The notes under the pieces: generated by a model | What the model was told of the DNA's origin: nothing | Seen by the model: only the letters and a program-made list of their open reading frames with translations | The model's database searches: none | Shown here: piece after piece, positions 31,017 through 34,523 of the stretch | How positions within the stretch are numbered: the stretch's first letter is position 1 | How the letters are laid out: the number at the start of each line of letters is the position of its first letter | Translations under genes and position numbers: made by a program | Source of the DNA: Cerioporus squamosus | Taxonomy: Eukaryota > Basidiomycota > Agaricomycetes > Polyporales > Polyporaceae | NCBI GenBank assembly: GCA_022592435.1 | Contig: JABYQS010000296.1 | Span: forward strand, 1 to 34,523 | Length of the DNA stretch: 34,523 nt | Reading direction: 5' to 3'

Positions 31017-34000
31017 ATGCATCCGCCCCAGGACGACCCCGCCACCGTGCACGGTCTCCAGTATCCCCCCTCCTTCCTCGACGCCCTCCCCGTCCTCCGC
31101 CCGCGTCCCGAGCCCCATCCGCCCATACGCGCCATCACCGTCGACCAGTTCTCCGACCTCCATCTCTCCTACCTCACCACCCATGCCCCCGATCACGTCC
31201 TCTTCCCCTTCCTCCATGGCCTTGAAGGCGACAACGAGGCCCAGAACTCCTTCTTCGCCTCCACCCGCCCAAGAGGCGACGTTCCTCGCTTCAGAGGCCT
31301 CGTCTGGGTCGCGTGTGATGACGACGAGGACGACCTCTGCGACGTCGACGACCTCGAGGATGACGACGACGACTACTCCACCACATCCTCTCTAGACTCC
31401 TTCGGTCCTACCGACCTCGAGGAGGACGTTGCCATGCAGCTCGACCCCACCGTCGAGGGCCCGATGGTGAATGGCTGCCCACCGCCTGAGCCACTCGAGA
31501 AGATCCCTGTCCCTCCTCCTCCCGTCCCGTTCAACGCTGGGCACCTCCCTCCATCCTCCTCCACGCACACCAAGCCCTCTACGCTCACTTCAAGCTTCCG
31601 CGCGCGCGATCTCCTCCGCACGCGCACAGAAAGCGACGGAACGCCGGCGAATGTCTTTGTCGAACCGAAGATCCCGGACGGGATCAGCCTGCGCAATTTC
31701 GGGATCCAAGTGGTGAGTACTCGTTGTCCTCCCTCGTCTGCCGTCAGCGGGACCTCTCGGGTGCGCGAGGCGAGACGAAGAAGCAAGGTGAAACACCTAC
31801 GGCTTAATTGTCGCGTATGTCACACCGCTCCGCTATGGAAGGGAAGCCGCGTGCGGACATTGCGGGGTCTTTCAGGGAACCTTGCTGCGCGGGCATTCCG
31901 CATCTCAGACTCTCCACTTGCGTCCGAATCTGTCTCGCAGATCATTCCCGTGCGGCCTCGTGCCTGTCTGGTATGTGCTTATTGCGATTCGGAGGTATGC
32001 GAGACTCGCCTCGGTCTCCTCCGTTCGATCCTGGTACATGCGCTTCCCTGTTTCGCGAGGCCGTATCTGCATGTCTAGAGCTGTTCGCTCATTGTTTGCT
32101 GTCCGTTATAGCCAATATATGCGACCTTGTCCGACATTGTTGTCTACTCTCCTCGTGGCATGACCCGCTCTGCCATCGCCGTCGCCGAGAAGTTCAAGCA
32201 GGCGGTAGAGATCAAGTACCAGGAGCGTCGTGCTCGCTGCCCTTCCCCCGATGCCCTTGTCCGCTATAATGTTTTCGTGCTTGACGCATCTTCGTCTGAG
32301 CTCGCCGAGAAGGTCCCACATCTTGTCGTGCGTACTGAGGATGCCTACCCTTCCGGTGCGCACACAGACGGCACCGACGCACACACTCACGGCGAGGAGC
32401 TCGACGAGACCGCTAACCCTCTCCGCGCGAATACGATCGACTTCGCTCAGCGCGAGAAGGACGAGATGCGCGACCTCACGCAGGCCTCTGAGATCGTTTC
32501 TGTCGTCGACCCTGCCTCTCATGTCGACGTCGACGCTCTCGCCGGGACGAACACGGCCACTCACTGGGAGCCCACAGCGGGTCAGATCTTCCTTGGGAAC
32601 TCTAACGATGTCCCTCTACCTCCAGACCGTCGCATCCGCATGCGTACTGTCCGCGGCGACGACGATGACGACGATGCCTTTGACTGGCGGACAAACGATC
32701 CTAGCCAGGGTTACGGATATGATCTCTGCATCGAGTGTCACGACTACGCCCCTTTTCCTACGTCTGCTCACCTGCGAGCTGCTGAGGAGCACATGCGTAT
32801 CCTCGAGAAGCGATGGATAGAGCGGTGCGTTTCTGACATGGACGGTGGCGACTCGAAAGATCCCCTTCCTCCACGTCCGCCACCCAATGCATCCCACGTC
32901 GTCCACCTACCGTTCCCCAGCTCTCCTGCATCGTCCGTTGTCACTGTAAACACCCTGCTCCCCTTCATCCACTTCCTCGAGAGACTCATCCAGCCCGTCG
33001 ACGGCTCGCTCACCTTCGAGACTGCGAACGAGCAGCTGCATCCTCCCCGGCCACAGAACGGATTCGATTCTTCCAGTCGCCACAACTCCAACTCTTTCAT
33101 GCCGAGTTCTCTTCCTCCACCGAGCTCGTTCCCGACGTCCTTCTTTCCCTCGTCTCCCTCATCACCGCAGTCCGCATACACTCGCGTGCGCTCGACGTCC
33201 GCGACCTTCCTCCCAGCCTCGTCACCAGCCACCCCCCGTTTCCACGTCTCCCACGTCAGGCCTTCCCGTGCCCCTGCGAACACGTCCCGCGAAGATCTTG
33301 ATCTACTCAGCGGACGGGTACACCGAGTCTTCGGTCCTCGCGTTGTGCATTCTGATGGCCTTGCGGTCGACCTCGCTCCCAGAGGCATATCTCGCGCTCC
33401 AGGTCGAGAAGCGCCGCAGCTTCTTTGTGTACCAGAGCGATCTGGGCGTGCTCAGGCGCGTCGAGGCACGGCTCGAGAAGGACCGCGCCGCACACAGCCA
33501 GCAGCAGATCCAGGCACACGCACATGCACACCCTCGCCATTGCAGGGTGACGCGTCGATCTGGAGCAGGTCTCTCGGGCACGCGTCCGGGTGGTCCGTGA
33601 CGTTTGCGAATCCGCCCGTGGTGAAGAGCAACAACAACAACGACGACGGCAACGATGGAGGCAACGGGGCCGAGCTGGGGGACATCCCGACGGGCGTGAG
33701 TGCGCCGGCTGCGACGGCGGCGATGCACCCGCCGCGGTCGCGCTCGGAGTCGAACGCGGACCCGAGCTTGAGCGTGCAGCAGGTGCATGTCCCTGGACGG
33801 CCGAGGGCACATACGATGCCGCCGACGCGGGTGCCGCCGTGGAGGGACCACCAGGTGTGGTTCAACGACCCGCGGTTCGACGGGAGCTTCCCGAGTCGCG
33901 TGCTGCCGTTCTTGTACCTGGGCAACTTGTGAGTGTTTCTGTGCTCTTCTGTGTTGCGTGAAGTCATAGGTTCTCATGTCGTGTTCCTCCCCTCCCCTCC

Positions 34001-34523
34001 CCTCTCCACCCTGTCTGCGCCCGCCGGGTCGTGCCTCCGTCGTCTAGGAACCACGCGTCGAATGCGTTCATGCTGCACGCGCTCGGGATCACGCACGTCG
34101 TGTCCGTGGGCGAGTGCGCGCTCGTGCCCCCGCCGCACCTCGAACACGCGAATGCGAACGGAGCGGCTCCGACGGGCCCGACGTGCACGCTGCCGAGCCC
34201 CGGGGCGCACTTCGTGCCGGGCAAGGGCCGGCGGGCAGGGCTCGCTGTGGATCGAGGAGCGGAGGGGCGGATCAAGGTGCTGGACATCAAGGGCGTGTGC
34301 GACGACGGGATCGACACGCTGGAGCCGCAGCTGGAGCCGATCTGCGAGTGGATCGACCGGGCGAGGGAGGAGGGCGGGAGGGTGCTCGTGCACTGCCGGG
34401 TGGGGGTGTCGCGGAGCGCGACTGTCACGGTGCGTCTGTCGCTTTGTTTTTGTTTTGTTTTGTTTTTTTTTGTTCGTCCGTCCAGAGTCGAGAGCTGACT
34501 GCGTGCGTGCGTGCTGCAGATCG
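31017..34523 (+). CDS. PPS1: Pps1-type dual-specificity protein phosphatase (3' end beyond the window)
   Basis: Exons 31017-31712, 32112-33928, 34048-34429 and 34520->34523. The protein starts MHPPQDDPATVHGLQY and has an acidic run at 101-119. Exon 2 begins PIYATLSDIVVYSPRGM and carries KILIYSADGYTESSVLAL, VEKRRSFFVYQSDLGVLRRV and WFNDPRFDGSFPSRVLPFLY. Exon 3 contains NHASNAFMLHALGITHVVSV, IKVLDIKGVCDDGIDTLEPQ and the catalytic loop VHCRVGVSRSAT, with the nucleophile Cys encoded at 34394-34396, the P-loop Arg six residues on, and a likely general-acid Asp in VCDDG. The C-terminal part of the catalytic domain lies past the right edge. Fungal Pps1 proteins dephosphorylate Ser/Thr and Tyr and act in S-phase or growth control. 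Two frame displacements interrupt exon 2 (0 to +1 near 33186-33290, back near 33480-33545), and another lies in exon 3 near 34230-34268. Intron 1 is 399 nt, long for this genome. A 43-nt intron at 33186-33228 could explain the first displacement. Confidence 0.88.
34441..34471 (+). repeat. T-rich low-complexity tract in a phosphatase intron
   Basis: Runs of T broken by single G within the last visible intron, 34430-34519. It is likely to vary in length between strains and to be hard to sequence. No coding meaning. Confidence 0.75.

Noticed and set aside
33186..33228. A 43-nt intron to explain the first frame change in the phosphatase
   Set aside because: Borders are GT-AG and the phase works, but it is shorter than any other intron here and would remove sequence (RSTSATFLP) that looks conserved. 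Kept only as an alternative.

Overview
This window looks like nuclear DNA of a basidiomycete fungus, most likely an Agaricomycete (wood-decay or mushroom type). The evidence is GC-rich, codon-biased exons cut by many 48-66 nt GT-AG introns (GTATGT, GTGAGT or GTACGT donors with CTGAC/CTGAT-like branch sites), pyrimidine-rich leaders, and several gene types known to me mainly from Agaricomycetes. There are no operons, ribosome binding sites or prokaryotic features. I recognise no RNA genes, intact transposons or CRISPR arrays.

Layout. 1-1580 (minus): a leucine-rich-repeat protein of LRRC40-like architecture, running off the left edge. 2139-2705 (plus): ribosomal protein eS10 (RPS10), divergent from it. 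3884-4567 (plus): a single-exon four-segment membrane protein. 5939-7345 (plus): a ten-exon seven-transmembrane, GPCR-like protein. 7920-8354 (minus): a small protein with two DY-x-x-AFG modules. 9430-9959 (plus): a doubtful decayed ORF with a 20-bp tandem duplication. 10215-11666 (plus): a member of an uncharacterised fungal family whose frame is broken once. 12545-13159 (minus): a secreted QxW (ricin-B-like fold) protein. 14502-20724: a family array of three intact medium-chain dehydrogenase/reductases (two plus, one minus) and one clear pseudogene. 21757-22834 (minus): a protein ending in an HSP20-like domain. 22835-31016: about 8.2 kb without a recognisable gene, carrying a cluster of a perfect 10-bp palindrome and many AGTACT and GAGTC words. 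31017 to the right edge (plus): a Pps1-type dual-specificity phosphatase, open at its 3' end.

How the genes relate. The housekeeping genes (RPS10, the LRR protein, the phosphatase) are independent. The only functional grouping is the dehydrogenase array, which looks like local duplication with one copy dying. Intron positions let its history be read: three introns are common to all intact copies, while a fourth is shared only by the middle copy and the pseudogene. Three reading-frame displacements (one near 10431, two in the phosphatase) lie in otherwise well-conserved coding sequence, some of them in G runs. Consensus errors in the assembly are therefore a live explanation and should be excluded before anything is called a pseudogene on that basis.

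I did not find a clear new biological system. The best leads are the palindrome cluster in the gene desert, the intron-dated dehydrogenase array, and the unusually long intron in the LRR gene.
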